The translations under genes and the position numbers were made by a program. Below are positions 17,070-25,729 of a stretch of DNA of 64,000 nt, piece after piece. The notes beneath the pieces were generated by a model, which was not told the origin of the DNA, searched no databases, and was given only the letters and a program-made list of their open reading frames with translations. Origin of the DNA: Bombella pluederhausensis (GTDB lineage: Bacteria > Pseudomonadota > Alphaproteobacteria > Acetobacterales > Acetobacteraceae). Position 1 is the stretch's first letter; each line of letters begins with the position of its first letter. The DNA is taken from assembly GCF_026385525.1 (NCBI RefSeq), contig NZ_JANIDY010000002.1, positions 124,001 through 188,000 on the forward strand, written 5' to 3'.

Positions 17070-17858
17070 ATGCTGAGATCACTTGATGTTGCTTCAACGG
17101 GGATGCAGGCCCAGTCCACCAATGTGGAGACCATATCTCACAACATCGCCAATATGACGACAACCGGCTACAAACGGCGCCGTGCTGAGTTTCAGGATCT
17201 GATCTATCAGGACCTCCGCCGGGTTGGGACAATGAGCTCCGATACAGGGTATCGTGTGCCAGCCGGGGCACAGGTGGGGCTGGGTGTGCGGACGGCAGCC
17301 ATTTACCGTATCAACGAGCAGGGAACCCTCTCCCAGACCGGCAATGCGCTGGACCTCGCCGTGGAAGGGCGGGGCTATTTCCGTATTCTGCTGCCTAATG
17401 GGGAATATGCCTATACGAGAGACGGTACCTTTTCCCTGTCGCAGGATGGGACGATCGTGACGGCAGACGGGTACCCGCTGACACCTAACATCTCCATTCC
17501 GAATAATGCCGAGAACATTACGATCGATCAGACGGGGCAGGTGCAGTACACGCTTTCGGGCCAGCCTAATTCTCAGGTGGCCGGCCAGATTCAGCTGACG
17601 ACCTTTCAGAACGAGAATGGTCTGGCGGCTATGGGGCAGAACCTCTTTACCGAGACCACATCATCGGGTGACCCCATCATCGGCAATCCTGAGACGACAG
17701 GTTTTGGAACAATCCGTCAGGGGTTTGTGGAGGAATCGGCCGTTAATGCGGTGACGGAAATTACCGACCTCATCACGGCTCAGCGTGCTTATGAAATGAA
17801 CAGTAAAAGCATCACCGCCTCCGATGAGATGCTCCAGACATTGACCAACCTGCGTTGA
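17070..17858 (+). CDS. flgG: Flagellar distal rod protein FlgG
   Basis: A 262-aa protein with the rod motif TNVETISHNIANMTTTGYKR, GNALDLAVEGRGYFRILLP, and the C-terminal FVEESAVNAVTEITDLITAQRAYEMNS segment (split in the gene at about residues 219-245). FlgG forms the distal rod that crosses the P and L rings. It is the first gene of flgG-flgA-flgH; gap to flgA 17 bases. Confidence 0.95.
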   Translation: MLRSLDVASTGMQAQSTNVETISHNIANMTTTGYKRRRAEFQDLIYQDLRRVGTMSSDTGYRVPAGAQVGLGVRTAAIYRINEQGTLSQTGNALDLAVEGRGYFRILLPNGEYAYTRDGTFSLSQDGTIVTADGYPLTPNISIPNNAENITIDQTGQVQYTLSGQPNSQVAGQIQLTTFQNENGLAAMGQNLFTETTSSGDPIIGNPETTGFGTIRQGFVEESAVNAVTEITDLITAQRAYEMNSKSITASDEMLQTLTNLR

Positions 17859-17875
17859 GGCTGGGGAGCGGCTGT

Positions 17876-18934
17876 ATGGTATCTCTCATCAGACACCAGA
17901 GGAATGGGCAGCGTGTTCTGTTGGTTTTGTCTCGGCTGGGGGCAGGGCTGGCACTGGCGGGCAGTCTGCTTTCAGGCGTGGTCGCAGCGGCGACTTTGCG
18001 GCCTTCTGGTGTGGTGCATGGACCGTCCGTTTATCTGTCAGACGTGTTCAGCGGTCTGGAGAGTGGGCAGGATCGTCTGCTTGGTCCAGCCCCCGCACCG
18101 GGAAAAACCATCACCATTGGCGGCGGACAACTCATTGCTCTGGCGGACCAGTATGGTGTGGATTGGGACGACCAGTCATCATCTACCAGCCTGTCACTGA
18201 CCCGTGCCGGGCGTGTGCTGGGGCGGGATGATTATGCGTCCCTTGTGCGTAAGGCCATCTCCCAGGATGAAGGTGGCGTTGTGGTGGATGTGACCAGCTT
18301 CACGCCGCTGGTGACGGGTGAAAGCGAAAAGGACCCGGCCACACTCTCCAATCTGAATTGGGATCACAAGACAGGCCAGTTTTCGGCGACTGTACAGCCC
18401 GTTCATCCTGCGGGAGAGATGGCGGCGGACAGCTTCACGCTGCGGGGCAGCATCAGGCCGGTACAGCCCGTGATGGTGTATGACCATGCCCTGCCGTCCG
18501 GTCATATCATTCAGCCGGATGACATGCATATAGACCCCGCCTTCACGGGGACAGTGCCCCCTCTGGCTCGTACCCTGCCGGAACCTGACCATATGATTGG
18601 CATGGCACTTGTTCGTACGGTTGGGGCGGGGCAGCCTGTGCAGGGGACAGACCTGCGGCGGGCTGTGCTTGTGCATCGGGGAGACCCGGTTCTGTTGAGT
18701 TATGACAGCACGGGCATCCGGCTGACGGCAACAGGCCGTGCGCTGGAAGATGGTGGCAGCGGCCAGTTCATCCATGCGCTGAATCTGGGCAGCAAGATGG
18801 TTCTTATTGGGAAAGTCTCTGCCTCCGGAGAGGTGCGGGTTGATGCGTCCTCCACGGCCATTCCACCTGATTCGGAGGAAGTCAGGCGGTTGGGTATCAG
18901 CAGCCTGATGCTGGGGGACAGGAACAGGCCATGA
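17876..18934 (+). CDS. flgA: P-ring assembly chaperone FlgA
   Basis: About 352 aa, longer than typical FlgA. It has an export signal (about 15-38, GAGLALAGSLLSGVVAAA) and the C-terminal SAF domain of FlgA (PVMVYDHALPSGHIIQPDDM, then GQPVQGTDLRRAVLVHRGD). FlgA is a periplasmic chaperone for FlgI polymerisation. The ATG at 17876 follows GGGGAG by 7 bases; an in-frame TTG at 17855 overlaps flgG. It overlaps flgH by 4 bases. Confidence 0.9.
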   Translation: MVSLIRHQRNGQRVLLVLSRLGAGLALAGSLLSGVVAAATLRPSGVVHGPSVYLSDVFSGLESGQDRLLGPAPAPGKTITIGGGQLIALADQYGVDWDDQSSSTSLSLTRAGRVLGRDDYASLVRKAISQDEGGVVVDVTSFTPLVTGESEKDPATLSNLNWDHKTGQFSATVQPVHPAGEMAADSFTLRGSIRPVQPVMVYDHALPSGHIIQPDDMHIDPAFTGTVPPLARTLPEPDHMIGMALVRTVGAGQPVQGTDLRRAVLVHRGDPVLLSYDSTGIRLTATGRALEDGGSGQFIHALNLGSKMVLIGKVSASGEVRVDASSTAIPPDSEEVRRLGISSLMLGDRNRP

Positions 18935-19710
18935 TGTATCCCGTACGCATGCTGTTTCGTGATCTCTCATGGCAGAGACTGTCCCGGCTCTGGCGGAAGG
19001 CCGTGCCAGTGGCTCTGGTGGGGCTTTCGGGCTGCATGGGGGCTGGAACCATGAGTGAGCTGGGGCATCTCCCCCGTATGACACGTACGGCCGATCCAAC
19101 ACAGGCACCGGATTATCGCCCTGTGACAATGCCTACGCCGCCGCTTCAGGCACCACCAACGGAGGCTGGTAGCCTCTGGCGGCCGGGTAGCCGTGCCTTC
19201 TTCAAGGACCAGCGGGCTGCACAGGCCGGTGACCTGCTGACGGTGAAGATACAGGTGGCGGATACGGCCAATGTGACCAACAACACGACAGCTTCTGGCA
19301 GCGGTGCAGAAGTGTTCGGGATTCCCAGTCTGTTCGGCTTCAAAGGGAAGACTCTGTCCCATCTGACCAGCGCAGACGCTCTCCAGACCAACAGTTCCAG
19401 CTCCAATAACGGCGCTGGGACGATCCGGCGGATTGATACGGTCACGCTGACATTGGCGGGGGTGATTACGCAGGTGTTGCCCAACGGGAATTTCGTGGTG
19501 GTTGCCCGGCAGGAAGTCCGTGTGAATGGCGAGCTGCGGCAGATTATGGTCAGTGGTGTCGTCCGTCCGCAGGACATCTCGGAGGATAACGTGGTGACGC
19601 ATGACCGTATTGCGGAGGCTCGGATTTCATACGGGGGGCGGGGGCAGCTCTCGCAGTATCAGCAGCCCCGTTATGGCCAGAAGGTACTGGATAGTGTCCT
19701 GCCCTTCTGA
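18931..19710 (+). CDS. flgH: Flagellar L-ring lipoprotein FlgH
   Basis: A 259-aa lipoprotein with lipobox LSGC near residues 33-36, then SLWRPGSRAFFKDQRAAQAGD and the FlgH core (DTVTLTLAGVITQVLPNGN, RQEVRVNGELRQIMVSGVVR). It forms the outer-membrane L ring. Start overlaps the flgA stop (ATGA). Gap of 76 bases to the next gene. Confidence 0.95.
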   Translation: MMYPVRMLFRDLSWQRLSRLWRKAVPVALVGLSGCMGAGTMSELGHLPRMTRTADPTQAPDYRPVTMPTPPLQAPPTEAGSLWRPGSRAFFKDQRAAQAGDLLTVKIQVADTANVTNNTTASGSGAEVFGIPSLFGFKGKTLSHLTSADALQTNSSSSNNGAGTIRRIDTVTLTLAGVITQVLPNGNFVVVARQEVRVNGELRQIMVSGVVRPQDISEDNVVTHDRIAEARISYGGRGQLSQYQQPRYGQKVLDSVLPF

Positions 19711-19786
19711 GGGCTGGGAGGCTGTTCTTGTCTGATGTTGTGAAACTGTAAGCCATCATGATGGCATGGAAATGAGAGGCACATGA

Positions 19787-20308
19787 ATGTCTGAGTCAAA
19801 ACAGCTGGAAGGATTCATCCCCGGCGGACTTGTTGTGGAGAATCTGTACGGCACGCTGGAAGGCAGCCTGAGCATTGCCGGAGAGGTGGAGCATATTGAG
19901 CTTCAAGCTGGGCAGCTTCATCTTGCTGAGACAGGCGTGATGAAGGACGGACGGGTTGAGGCTGCTTCTGTCATGATTGATGGTTGTGTGTCTGGGGTGA
20001 CGTTCACCACACCACGGCTTTCCGCGGGGGCTGGTGCCCGCATTTCGGACTGCGTGATTGAAATGGGAAACCCGACAGGTTGCGCCATTCATGAAGATGC
20101 CTGTTTTGAGGGCGATGTACGCATTTCCGTCTCCCGTAAGGGGGGTGGTGACACAGCCATCGGAAAAGCGGCAGCAGGAAAGCAGGATGCTTCCCTTATG
20201 AAGGCCGATACACTGGTTGGTGATGATGAGCCTGACCCGCATTGGCCCGCTCAGACACCTGATATCAGCGAGGCGGATAAAGACGCCGACATTCCGTTGG
20301 GGGGCTGA
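19787..20308 (+). CDS. Bactofilin-like protein in the flgH-motE operon
   Basis: A 173-aa protein. Residues about 15-90 show short hydrophobic/Gly repeats (NLYGTLEGSLSIAGEVEHIEL, HLAETGVMKDGRVEAASVMIDG split over positions 18-68) that resemble the right-handed beta helix of bactofilins, polymer-forming cytoskeletal proteins; the C-terminal 60 residues are acidic and low complexity. No membrane segment. It is followed by the motE-like gene with a one-base overlap. In some bacteria bactofilins are needed for flagellar placement. The fold assignment is by eye. Confidence 0.5.
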   Translation: MSESKQLEGFIPGGLVVENLYGTLEGSLSIAGEVEHIELQAGQLHLAETGVMKDGRVEAASVMIDGCVSGVTFTTPRLSAGAGARISDCVIEMGNPTGCAIHEDACFEGDVRISVSRKGGGDTAIGKAAAGKQDASLMKADTLVGDDEPDPHWPAQTPDISEADKDADIPLGG

Positions 20309-20922
20309 TGCGCAGGGCGTGCTTTCATCCTGCAGGAGTGGGGGCAGGGGTCTGTCTGGCTCTGACCCTGACCCTGTGGCCTGTTGCGGCTGCCCAGTCT
20401 GCCGTACCCGAGGAAACCCTGCCTATGGATGGGGTGGAACAGCAGATGCAGGAGCAGCAGCGCATTCTGGGGTCAGCCCGCAAGGCGCTGGAAATGCGCT
20501 TTCATGTGTTGAATCAGTCCATGGCAGCGCTTTCCGAGCATGTGGATAATCACAAGCTCGTTCCGCAGGAGGCTGTGACCCGACTTGTTGGTATTTACGA
20601 GGCTATGCGCCCCCGTGAGGCCGCTACGGTCTTTAATGTGATGGACCCGCATGTGCTGATCGCCATTGCGACCGCCATGAACATTCGCCGGCTGTCGGGC
20701 ATCATGGCGCATATGACGCCAGACCGTGTGAATCTGGTGTCCCAGTATCTGGTGGGTGTGCGGCATTTTCATCATGCCGTGCTGTCGGTGCCTGTCATGA
20801 TGAACGGCTCTGATGCCTCTCTGCCAGCAGGGCAGGAAGCCAGTACGGAATCGGGTATGTTGGAGGCCCTACATTATGAAAGCATGGCACAGCATGGGCC
20901 GCTTCTGCCTTCACGGCAGTAA
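20308..20922 (+). CDS. MotE-like flagellar protein, copy 1
   Basis: A 204-aa protein with an export signal (about 10-30) and, at about 90-155, the MgtE-N/MotE-type domain: YEAMRPREAATVFNVMD, then MNIRRLSGIMAHMTPDR and VSQYLVG. In Rhizobium, MotE is a periplasmic chaperone of the stator-linked MotC. A paralogue lies at 58283 (the same blocks, YEQMPPRDAAAMFNILD and RISDVIGNMQPDR); this copy has a shorter coiled coil and an extra His-rich tail. Its gene overlaps the bactofilin-like gene by one base. Confidence 0.72.
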   Translation: MRRACFHPAGVGAGVCLALTLTLWPVAAAQSAVPEETLPMDGVEQQMQEQQRILGSARKALEMRFHVLNQSMAALSEHVDNHKLVPQEAVTRLVGIYEAMRPREAATVFNVMDPHVLIAIATAMNIRRLSGIMAHMTPDRVNLVSQYLVGVRHFHHAVLSVPVMMNGSDASLPAGQEASTESGMLEALHYESMAQHGPLLPSRQ

Positions 20923-20949
20923 GGGGCGGCAATGGGAGACAGATAAGAG

Positions 20950-21315
20950 ATGAAGCGTTCCTGTTCCATGCGTGCATCATGGAAGCGCATGATGATGTTT
21001 CTGCCCGTTCTTGTAGGGATGACGGCCTGTGCGCCGGATTACATAGCCAGCAAGCTGACAGGGCGGGAATGTCAGGCTGGCTATCTGGAAGAAGGGGAAG
21101 ACTGGTGCAATCCGCCAGAACGGACACCACCCCCGCAGCCATACTGTACACAAAGCTGGAACGGTGTGGATTGCTGGGCCCGACCAGAACTGACGCCCAA
21201 CATGGCGCATGAAGCCTATGAAGGCCCGCGAGGGCTTACGGCACAGCAAAATGCCAATCGCCTCATGATGCCGGAAGGTAAAGTTCCTCCTTCCAACCCT
21301 TACTATACGCCATAA
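20950..21315 (+). CDS. Small Cys-rich lipoprotein
   Basis: A 121-aa protein with a lipobox (VGMTAC, about residues 22-27) after a hydrophobic segment; the mature part has paired cysteines (REC, DWC, then YCTQSWNGVDCW) and ends in a Pro/Tyr tail. The YC-x6-VDCW pattern occurs in small envelope proteins of alphaproteobacteria whose function is unknown. It is the last gene of the flgG-to-motE unit. Confidence 0.65.
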   Translation: MKRSCSMRASWKRMMMFLPVLVGMTACAPDYIASKLTGRECQAGYLEEGEDWCNPPERTPPPQPYCTQSWNGVDCWARPELTPNMAHEAYEGPRGLTAQQNANRLMMPEGKVPPSNPYYTP

Positions 21316-21365
21316 AGGTTTAATGTAAGGGAAGTGTTTATAATTGGCCTTATATATTACTTTAC

Positions 21366-21387
21366 ACCTTGTCTTTTGCAAGGTTAA
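21366..21387 (+). promoter_or_regulatory. Inverted ACCTTG/CAAGGT with TTAACC element upstream of fliF
   Basis: ACCTTG (21366-21371) and CAAGGT (21379-21384) form a 6-bp inverted repeat with 7-base spacer, and the right arm continues as GGTTAA, the reverse of TTAACC. It lies about 105 bases before the preferred fliF start and may bind a dimeric regulator. Confidence 0.35.
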
Positions 21388-21490
21388 TTGAGGCGCTCAG
21401 GTGTCCTCTCTCCAGTAGGGCAGATCATGGAAAGTCCGGGAACAACCTATGTTGTTTCTGGGGATAGAGAAGCAGGTAGATACCTTTCAT

Positions 21491-23116
21491 ATGAATTTCG
21501 ATAAGCTCCGATTGCCGAAGATTATGGAAGGCCTGAAGTGTCTGGGCCGGATGAGGCTCATGGCTCTTGGGGTTGTTGGTGTGCTTCTGCTTCTGTCTCT
21601 GGGCGTGATTGCCTTTCATAATCGGGCAGCGCCCATGTCCCTGCTCTACGGGGATTTGGAGTTGAATGAAGCCGCCGAGATGGTGGATGACCTGACAAAA
21701 GCGCACATTCCCACAACAACCGGGCCGGATGGGCGCAGCCTGTATGTCCCGGCGAATGATGTGGCACAGGCTCGTTTGCTTCTGGCCAAGGCTGGTCTGC
21801 CCGGCGGTGGGGCCGTGGGGTACGAGCTGTTCGATAAGAGCGGGACCCTTACCAGTACGCAGTTTGAACAGGGCATTGATGAGACCCGTGCGTTGGAGGG
21901 TGAGCTGGAGCGGTCCATCCGGCTGATTCATGGTGTGCGTAATGTGCGTGTGCATCTTGTCCTGCCTCATCGTGATCTCTTTTCCACGGAGACAAACCCG
22001 TCCCAGGCCAGTGTTATTCTGGACGTAGGCCGGTCCGGTGCCGTGTCTGAGGATGCCATTGCGGCGATCCAGAATCTGGTATCAGCCGCCGTGCCGGGGC
22101 TGCGGATGCATGGTATTTCCATTGTCGATACACGGGGTGATGTGCTGGCCCGTCCGGGTGACCCGGACAGCCTTGCCGGGGAAGAGTCGTCACTGGAAAA
22201 GCAGCGTCATTCTGAAGAACAGCGTCTGGCGCAGGCTGTTGAAGATATTCTGACGCCCACGCTCGGTATGGGGCATGTGCGGGCTCGTGCTGCCGTGACC
22301 ATGAACACGGATATCATCCACGAGACGGATGAATCTTATGACCCCAATCAGCAGGTTCTGCGTTCCCAGAGCACAAGTTCGGATAAGAGTGCCAATAGCG
22401 AGGCGAACCAGAATACCAGCGTAGGCAACAACCTGCCGAATGCTAATGCAGGGAATAACCGTACCGGCTCCAGCGAGGAGCGGACGGATGAAACCAATAA
22501 TTACGAGATCGGCAAACGGACCCGTGTCATCAACCAGACACGGCCCCGTGTGTCCCGGATCAGCCTTGCTGTCATGGTCGATGGCACTGTCACGACAGAT
22601 AAGGGTGGTAAGCCCTCATGGAAGCCGCTGGATGAAGCCGAGGTCAAGCGTCTGACCCAGCTCGTTCAGACAGCTATCGGCTATGACAAGAGCCGGGGTG
22701 ATGAGGTCAATGTGGTGTCCATGCCGTTCCGTGTGGATGGCGGGGCTGACCTGCCGCATGAAGACACGCCGTTCTTTACACGGGACATGCTGATCTATCT
22801 GGCTGAGTGGATTGTTCCCATCCTGCTCATTCTGGGGGCTGCGGCCATGCTGCTGGGGCCGATCCTGCGGCGTGCCCGCAAGGGGAATGAGGAGGAAGGA
22901 GAAGCTGCCTCTGACATCTCCGCGGCAGAAACCGGCATGGGCATGGCTGGTGGAACGCCGGACCGTGTCAGTGTTGACGGGGTAGAAGGCGAGATGCGCC
23001 GTGAGGCTCTGGCCCGTGTGACGCAGCGTGTTGAGGAAAATCCTGACGATGCGGTCGCCGTTGTCCGTAACTGGCTGGCGGAGCCTGAACCTTCCAAAAA
23101 ATCGGCAGAGAGCTGA
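21491..23116 (+). CDS. fliF: Flagellar MS-ring protein FliF
   Basis: About 541 aa from the ATG at 21491 (an in-frame ATG at 21449 has no better site). First membrane segment at about 20-42 (MALGVVGVLLLLSLGVIAF), then the YscJ-like domain (SLLYGDLELNEAAEMVDDL; RNVRVHLVLPHRDLFS), a Ser/Asn-rich linker, and a second membrane segment near 450 (WIVPILLILGAAAMLLGPIL). FliF forms the MS ring that houses the export apparatus. First gene of fliF-G-H-N-O-P. Confidence 0.95.
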   Translation: MNFDKLRLPKIMEGLKCLGRMRLMALGVVGVLLLLSLGVIAFHNRAAPMSLLYGDLELNEAAEMVDDLTKAHIPTTTGPDGRSLYVPANDVAQARLLLAKAGLPGGGAVGYELFDKSGTLTSTQFEQGIDETRALEGELERSIRLIHGVRNVRVHLVLPHRDLFSTETNPSQASVILDVGRSGAVSEDAIAAIQNLVSAAVPGLRMHGISIVDTRGDVLARPGDPDSLAGEESSLEKQRHSEEQRLAQAVEDILTPTLGMGHVRARAAVTMNTDIIHETDESYDPNQQVLRSQSTSSDKSANSEANQNTSVGNNLPNANAGNNRTGSSEERTDETNNYEIGKRTRVINQTRPRVSRISLAVMVDGTVTTDKGGKPSWKPLDEAEVKRLTQLVQTAIGYDKSRGDEVNVVSMPFRVDGGADLPHEDTPFFTRDMLIYLAEWIVPILLILGAAAMLLGPILRRARKGNEEEGEAASDISAAETGMGMAGGTPDRVSVDGVEGEMRREALARVTQRVEENPDDAVAVVRNWLAEPEPSKKSAES

Positions 23117-23128
23117 GGAGGCGCAACC

Positions 23129-24214
23129 ATGGCAGAACAGGGTATTGCTGTCGGAGCAGGTGAGGAGGGAGGACAGTCCGACACGGCATCTTCCAGCCTG
23201 ACTACCGGAATGAGCGGCAGCCGTAAGGCCGCCATCCTGATGCTGGCGATCGGGCAGGAACGCTCGGCCCGTATCTTCCGTTCTTTGCAGGAAGATGAGG
23301 TCCGGGACATTTCACGGGCCATGTCATCGTTGGGGCTGGTCAAGGCGTCTGTTGTGGAAGCTGTCTGCAACGAGTTCTCTCAGAAATTCGCCAGTTCGGA
23401 TGGTTTTGTCGGCAGTTATGAAACGACCGAGGATTATCTGAAGCGGGCCCTCCCTGCCGAAATGGTCGAGAAGATCATGGAGGATATTCGTGGTCCTTCA
23501 GGGCGGAGTGTCTGGGCGAAGATGGGGAATATGCCGGAGGCTGCTCTGGCCAACTATCTGCGCAATGAACAGCCGCAGACGGTTGCTGTTATCCTCAGCT
23601 ACATTTCACCGGCGCATGTAGCCCGTGTTCTGTCGCTCTTTCCGGAAGATTTTGCCACGGATGTCATCATGCGCATCCTGCATATGAGTCCGGTCAGCAA
23701 GGATGTGCTGGAAAGTTTGGAAATGACGCTCCGCAAGGAGCTGATAACCGCCTTTGGCCGGTCCACGAAACGGGACAGCTATGCCTTTGTGGCCGAGGTG
23801 TACAACAATTTCGACCGCAAGACGGAGGCCAGCCTGACAGAACAGCTTGGTCGCCGCAGCGAGGAGGATATGGAAAAGGTGAACAAGCTGAAGTTCACCT
23901 TTGATGACATCAAGCGTCTGACACCGGATGACATGATGCGCGTCATGGCCGCCATCAACCGGGATGGCGAGGCCAAGAGCCGTCTGCCTCTGGCCCTCAA
24001 GGGCGCTAATGAGAGCATTCGCCAGCTGTTCTTCAACTGTGTTTCCAAACGTGCGGCGGGCCTCATGGAGGATGAAATTCGGGGGCTTGGGGCCGTGCGT
24101 TTGCGGGATGCTGAGGCCGCCCAGATGGAGCTCATCACGCTCATCAAGACCATGGCCAATGATGGGGAGATCGATATTTCGCCATCCTCGTCTGATGATG
24201 AGATTATCGAGTGA
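23129..24214 (+). CDS. fliG: Flagellar motor switch protein FliG
   Basis: A 361-aa protein: N-terminal FliF-binding domain (SGSRKAAILMLAIGQERSAR), middle ARM domain with LRNEQPQTVAVILSYI, and the C-terminal torque domain with TFDDIKRLTPDDMMRVM and MEDEIRGLGAVRLRDAEAAQ (charged residues that meet MotA). The C-terminus is acidic with serines. Overlaps fliH by 4 bases. Confidence 0.95.
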   Translation: MAEQGIAVGAGEEGGQSDTASSSLTTGMSGSRKAAILMLAIGQERSARIFRSLQEDEVRDISRAMSSLGLVKASVVEAVCNEFSQKFASSDGFVGSYETTEDYLKRALPAEMVEKIMEDIRGPSGRSVWAKMGNMPEAALANYLRNEQPQTVAVILSYISPAHVARVLSLFPEDFATDVIMRILHMSPVSKDVLESLEMTLRKELITAFGRSTKRDSYAFVAEVYNNFDRKTEASLTEQLGRRSEEDMEKVNKLKFTFDDIKRLTPDDMMRVMAAINRDGEAKSRLPLALKGANESIRQLFFNCVSKRAAGLMEDEIRGLGAVRLRDAEAAQMELITLIKTMANDGEIDISPSSSDDEIIE

Positions 24215-24984
24215 CACCGATGGAGCAGGCCATGGCGCATCCACCGGAATCTTCTGATGGTCCTGTCGCTGGAAGTCCGACTTTCAGCGACACGCTGGAA
24301 GATTTTTCACGTCATGACATGTCCGGCATGGGTGCAGAGCCGGTGGAAGACGGGTCTGTTCCCGAGGATGAACAGCCCGAGCCGGAGCCCGTCATCAGCC
24401 TGCATCCTGACGAGCTGGAACGGCTGAAGGATGAAGCCCGTCAGGCGGGATATGAGGCTGGGGAGCGTGCGGCTGAGCAGGCCCTGTCCGGCCAGATGGC
24501 CGAAGCCGTGCAGCAGGTCTTTGCCTTCATGGCGGAGGAAGAAGCCCGGCGGACGGACAGCATGATGCATATGGCGGAGCTGTTCGTTCAGTCTGTCTGT
24601 CAGACGGTGGAGCAGCTCGTTTCCGGCGATCTCTCAGCTACTATGCTGGGTCGGCAACTGGCTGATGATGCGGTGGACATGGTGCGGCGCTGTGAAGGGC
24701 CGGTCAGCCTTTCCTGTTCCCTCCATGACGAACCGGCCTTGCGGGCAGCTCTGGAGGGCATGGAGGGCGTGACCCTGCATGTGGTGGAGGACAGGCCCGC
24801 AGGGCATCTCACGGTTTCGGCAGCAGATACACGGATGGTTCTGGATAAGGACAGATGGATGGAGATGGTCCGTCAGCGTGTGGCGGAGGCGATTCAGGCA
24901 CTGGCCCGCTCATCGTCCACCGAGACGTCCTCTGACAGTCCAAGACCATCCGATGAACAGATAGCAGAGCATGAAGGAGACTGA
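24211..24984 (+). CDS. fliH: Flagellar export ATPase regulator FliH
   Basis: A 257-aa protein starting at a GTG overlapping the fliG stop; ATG at 24220 or 24232 (GGAG 7-10 bases before) is also possible. An acidic N-terminal region is followed by a helical E/A-rich segment (ELERLKDEARQAGYEAGERA) and a C-terminal domain ending near ALARSSS. FliH forms the peripheral stalk of the FliI ATPase. Assigned by position between fliG and fliN and by architecture more than by strong motifs. Confidence 0.78.
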   Translation: MTPMEQAMAHPPESSDGPVAGSPTFSDTLEDFSRHDMSGMGAEPVEDGSVPEDEQPEPEPVISLHPDELERLKDEARQAGYEAGERAAEQALSGQMAEAVQQVFAFMAEEEARRTDSMMHMAELFVQSVCQTVEQLVSGDLSATMLGRQLADDAVDMVRRCEGPVSLSCSLHDEPALRAALEGMEGVTLHVVEDRPAGHLTVSAADTRMVLDKDRWMEMVRQRVAEAIQALARSSSTETSSDSPRPSDEQIAEHEGD

Positions 24985-24986
24985 AC

Positions 24987-25364
24987 ATGCCAGAAGGTAA
25001 CAGCGCAGCGGAAGACATGCAGCAGACCCATACTCCAGAAGTCGATCTGTCCGACTTTGCTTCTGACGTGCGGGAGGGCGGTGATGTTCAGCCACCCGGC
25101 GGGCAGGAAAAGGAGTGGGAACGGGAAGCTATTCTGGACGTTCCGGTCAAGATCACGGCTGTCGTGGGGGATGTGAAGATGCCCGTGCGGGACCTTGTCC
25201 GTCTTGGTCGTGGCGCCGTTGTTCCGCTGAACCGCAAGTTGGGTGCGTCCATTGATATTTACGCCAATGACCGGCTGATCGCCCGTGGTGAAATCACCAT
25301 CATTGAAGATGACAATATTGCGGTCACGATGACGGAGATCATGTCATCTTCCGCCAGCTCCTGA
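24987..25364 (+). CDS. fliN: Flagellar motor switch protein FliN
   Basis: A 125-aa protein with a disordered N-terminus (about 1-45) and the SpoA domain: ILDVPVKITAVVGDVKMPVRDLVRLGRGAVV, split at about 48-80, and LIARGEITIIEDDNIAVTMT. FliN completes the C ring with FliM. Gaps are 2 bases to fliH and a one-base overlap to fliO. Confidence 0.93.
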   Translation: MPEGNSAAEDMQQTHTPEVDLSDFASDVREGGDVQPPGGQEKEWEREAILDVPVKITAVVGDVKMPVRDLVRLGRGAVVPLNRKLGASIDIYANDRLIARGEITIIEDDNIAVTMTEIMSSSASS

Positions 25365-25729
25365 TGTCGGATGGAGCGGGAGGACATGGTGGTGACGTCA
25401 TGATGCAGGTCATTACGGGATTTCATGTGAATCCGCTGCTGGCACTGTTCCTTGTTGTAGGGCTGATCTTTGTGACGCCATGGTGCCTGAGGCGGCTGAA
25501 GCACCGTATGCCATCCCTGCTGAAAGAGGGAGATGGGCAGGGACGGGCCCTGAGCGTGCAGGACGCTATCCCACTGGGTGCGAAACGGACACTGTTTTCC
25601 GTAGCGGTGCGAGGAGCGGACGGTCAGCGGGCCACGGCTATCATCCTGACAGGGGGGCCGTCTGACCTGTGTGTTGGCTGGATGAAGGAAAACGGCCCTG
25701 CACGGCAGGAAATGCAGGAGACAAGCTGA
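25364..25729 (+). CDS. fliO: FliO-like flagellar export membrane protein
   Basis: A 121-aa protein with one membrane segment (about 24-43, LLALFLVVGLIFVTPWCL) and a short cytoplasmic domain (SVQDAIPLGAKRTLFSVAV, typical of the FliO C-terminus). FliO helps FliP assemble. Its position between fliN and fliP with one-base overlaps on both sides supports the call; the sequence alone is weakly conserved. The short periplasmic N-terminus is as in many alphaproteobacteria. Confidence 0.8.
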   Translation: MSDGAGGHGGDVMMQVITGFHVNPLLALFLVVGLIFVTPWCLRRLKHRMPSLLKEGDGQGRALSVQDAIPLGAKRTLFSVAVRGADGQRATAIILTGGPSDLCVGWMKENGPARQEMQETS

